Source: Oceanobacillus limi
Lineage (GTDB): Bacteria > Bacillota > Bacilli > Bacillales > Amphibacillaceae
Length of the DNA: 64,000 nucleotides
NCBI RefSeq assembly: GCF_900111445.1
Contig: NZ_FOHE01000010.1
Span: forward strand, 1 to 64,000
Direction: 5' to 3'
Part shown: in pieces, positions 62,426 to 64,000 of the stretch
How the letters are laid out: each line of letters begins with the position of its first letter
How positions within the stretch are numbered: position 1 is the stretch's first letter
Program-made: the position numbers and the translations under genes
The notes under the pieces: generated by a model
Told to the model about the DNA's origin: nothing
Seen by the model: the letters and a program-made list of their open reading frames with translations, nothing else
Database searches by the model: none

Positions 62426-62837
62426 TTAATCACCTTCCAATATTATTTTAAATAATTTATATTTGTAAATCGATTTGTAAATCCAAATTAATTATTAATT
62501 AACATTATACGATTTGGATTCCCAAATTGCAATAGTAAATTCTGATTTTTTAAAATATGTATTAAAGATAAATTTAGTATCTCAGGTTGTTGCGAATGAA
62601 TTAATAAAAGAGCAGGTAATAATGGTCAAACAAAAAGACTGAACCATTATAGGATCCAGTCCGGAATTGTGTTCATATAAGAAACATGTTAAGTAGAAAA
62701 TGGGCATAAAATCACGGTGAGTACAAAAATATTAATTATTTGATTTGCTATTGATTAATTATTCATTTTTAAACTACAGTCTATTGACTGTTACTCATCC
62801 TTCTTACAAATAAAAAATGTGTAGTGTAAATAGAAAA
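62426..62837. other. Intergenic region with regulator promoter
   Basis: 412 bases. The left part holds the promoter and operator of the regulator gene. In the right part a 20-codon coding-like scrap at about 62580-62642 (ending KEQVIMVKQKD) may be the tail of a lost gene, with no start. Nothing else seen. Confidence 0.45.
62504..62532 (-). promoter_or_regulatory. Promoter and operator of the regulator-MFS operon
   Basis: On the minus strand TTGCAA (62532-62527), a 17-base spacer and TATAAT (62509-62504). The spacer holds ATTTGGGAATCCAAAT (62527-62512), an inverted repeat ATTTGG / CCAAAT. A further ATTTGGAT lies 30 bases downstream, and TTTGTAAATC occurs twice in tandem at 62462-62481. A dimeric winged-helix repressor could bind these. 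Confidence 0.7.
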
Positions 62838-63416
62838 TTAAACTCTTAGCGACCCTCGGAACCCTCTGGCACTATAATAGGATTCTGCTCCGTTATGATA
62901 CACGAAAACTTTTCCATACCGATAGTCGCAAAAAATGGCACCACCGAGTTCTCTAATATCAGAAGGCGTTTGTATCCAACTCGAAGTTTTCCTATCTACA
63001 TTTTCCAGTTTCTGCAACTCACGATATTGTTCTTCTGTTAATATTTCAATACCCATGGCAGTTGCCATATCGATCGCGTTATTTTCTGGTTTATTTTTTT
63101 TCCTTGATTCTAATGCTTCACGATCATAGCACACACTTCTTCTACCTTTAGGACTTTCCTTTGAACAATCGCAAAAGATAAATTCGCCTTTCTCTTCATC
63201 ATAAGCAACAACATCCGGTTCGCCGTCCGTCCTTTCCATTTCATTGAGCGACCATAGCTTTTCCGGATTAGCTTCCAATTTTGCTTGGACTTTATCCCAT
63301 TCAAGATCCTTATGACGGTGCTTGTTTTCCGCAAAACGCACTTTCAATAGTTGGAGTATTTCTTCACGTTCCTCAATTGACAGCTCCTTATTATGTATAG
63401 CATCACTCTCTGTCAT
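62838..63416 (-). CDS. DUF4256 family protein
   Basis: A 192-residue soluble protein. GGEPDVVAYDEEKGEFIFCDCSKESPKGRRSVCYD is the typical pattern (here starting TDGEPDVVAYDEEKGEF at residue 63), with FCDCSKESP and SVCYDREALESRK following, then AIFCDYRYGKVFVYHNGAESYY near the end. This is DUF4256, widespread in bacteria and without known function; the cysteines in FCDCS could bind metal. AGGAGG precedes the ATG. Monocistronic. Confidence 0.82.
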   Translation of the reverse strand: MTESDAIHNKELSIEEREEILQLLKVRFAENKHRHKDLEWDKVQAKLEANPEKLWSLNEMERTDGEPDVVAYDEEKGEFIFCDCSKESPKGRRSVCYDREALESRKKNKPENNAIDMATAMGIEILTEEQYRELQKLENVDRKTSSWIQTPSDIRELGGAIFCDYRYGKVFVYHNGAESYYSARGFRGSLRV

Positions 63417-63474
63417 ATAATTTCCTCCTTATTTTTTCTCCTATTGATAGAAGTATCATTTGATATCTTTTTCT

Positions 63475-64000
63475 CTAATACCCTGTTAAAACATCTCTTC
63501 TGATATTTTTTTTAGGAATTCCTTTGTTCTTCAAATAAACAGAAACAGAATCTACCATCGACTTCGGTCCTATATAGTATTTAGTCTCGTTCTTATAATG
63601 ATTCGTATAATCATCCATTTCCTTATGTAGATTATCCCTTGAATCAAGATAAGTTACAGTTATTGAAGTATTTTTCGCAATTTCATCAAGTTCCGCATTG
63701 TATATATGCTTGTTATTACGATCTAAATAGAGTAGTTTTATTTGTTTCCCATCACTACTACCTTCAGCTTCTAGCTGTTTTAACATCGATCTAAATGGGG
63801 TGATTCCTATTCCACCCGCAATCAAGAGTGAAGGACTGTCATCGTCTAGATAAAAAGAACCAAGCGCTCCACTCATCGTTATGTTCATTCCTTTATCAAG
63901 CTCTAACATTGCTTTTTTAAATTCACTCGGGTTTTCACTAATTCTCGTTGTTATTTTAATTACATTCTCTGCAGGAGCTGAAGCCACACTAAATGGTTTA
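63475..64000 (-). CDS. Ferredoxin-reductase-like FAD/NAD(P) oxidoreductase, partial
   Basis: The C-terminal 174 codons of an oxidoreductase; the gene runs past the right edge. KPFSVASAPAENVIKITTR at the cut edge is the end of the FAD domain (the RxYS-like flavin motif with S-x-A-S). GGIGITPFRSMLKQLE near the middle is the NAD(P) pyrophosphate motif of the FNR superfamily. YYIGPKSMVDSVSVYLKNKGIP near the end is the usual C-terminal block. An internal GTG is not the start. Which redox partner it uses cannot be seen. Confidence 0.8.
   Translation of the reverse strand, partial: KPFSVASAPAENVIKITTRISENPSEFKKAMLELDKGMNITMSGALGSFYLDDDSPSLLIAGGIGITPFRSMLKQLEAEGSSDGKQIKLLYLDRNNKHIYNAELDEIAKNTSITVTYLDSRDNLHKEMDDYTNHYKNETKYYIGPKSMVDSVSVYLKNKGIPKKNIRRDVLTGY

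Overview
The window is low-GC Firmicute chromosome from a Bacillaceae member close to Bacillus subtilis, probably a halotolerant genus such as Oceanobacillus or Virgibacillus (genus is inference). The evidence is B. subtilis-like gene order (pdaA, yfkD, yfkF, then yfkH-yfkI-yfkJ), strong AGGAGG ribosome sites, many Na+-coupled carriers, an FMN riboswitch, MreBH, NiaR and YojN/YojO homologues, and intergenic repeats of the kinds that fill Bacillaceae genomes.

Layout. 1-275: edge of an IS3-type transposase gene. 0.6-12.3 kb: MbcS-type acyl-CoA ligase, PdaA, a YuiF-type carrier and the yfk block, interrupted by an amino-acid ABC pair and a PfeT-type metal ATPase with a perfect PerR box in its leader. 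12.5-13.0 kb: a long inverted-repeat element. 13-23.5 kb: Na+ symporters, NiaR, Nudix and isochorismatase-fold enzymes, SRAP, glutaminase, PlsC and MreBH. 23.5-34.0 kb: a catabolic island described below. 34.1-38.5 kb: kynU-kynB-kynA plus a neurotransmitter:Na+ symporter family carrier behind a structured leader, which looks like a tryptophan uptake and degradation unit. 38.6-54.7 kb: housekeeping and envelope genes, including a riboflavin operon with only ribE-ribB-ribH under an FMN riboswitch. 54.9-57.7 kb: a MoxR ATPase and VWA protein pair. 57.7-64 kb: a LysM/YkuD transpeptidase, small conserved proteins, a winged-helix regulator with an MFS pump, a DUF4256 protein and the edge of a flavodoxin-reductase-like gene.

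The most striking content is at 23.9-34.0 kb. Two convergent gene sets fit together, step by step, as a route from L-lysine to crotonyl-CoA: lysine 6-dehydrogenase, an aminoadipate-semialdehyde dehydrogenase candidate, an aminotransferase and a ThDP-dependent decarboxylase-like enzyme on the minus strand; then a glutarate-semialdehyde dehydrogenase candidate, a class III CoA-transferase resembling succinyl-CoA:glutarate CoA-transferase, and an acyl-CoA dehydrogenase keeping the Arg/Ser pair that glutaryl-CoA dehydrogenase uses for its substrate carboxylate. The unusual prediction is non-oxidative decarboxylation of 2-oxoadipate by an acetolactate-synthase-like enzyme, in place of a 2-oxoadipate dehydrogenase complex. 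A DUF3870-like protein of unknown role lies between the two arms, and a structured, terminator-ended leader or small RNA precedes the plus-strand arm. With the adjacent kynurenine genes, the region is an amino-acid catabolic island.

Functions were assigned from recognised motifs and remembered family sequences; no database search was run. Where a longer reading frame had no ribosome site, the start was moved to the codon with a good Shine-Dalgarno sequence, and this is stated in each entry.
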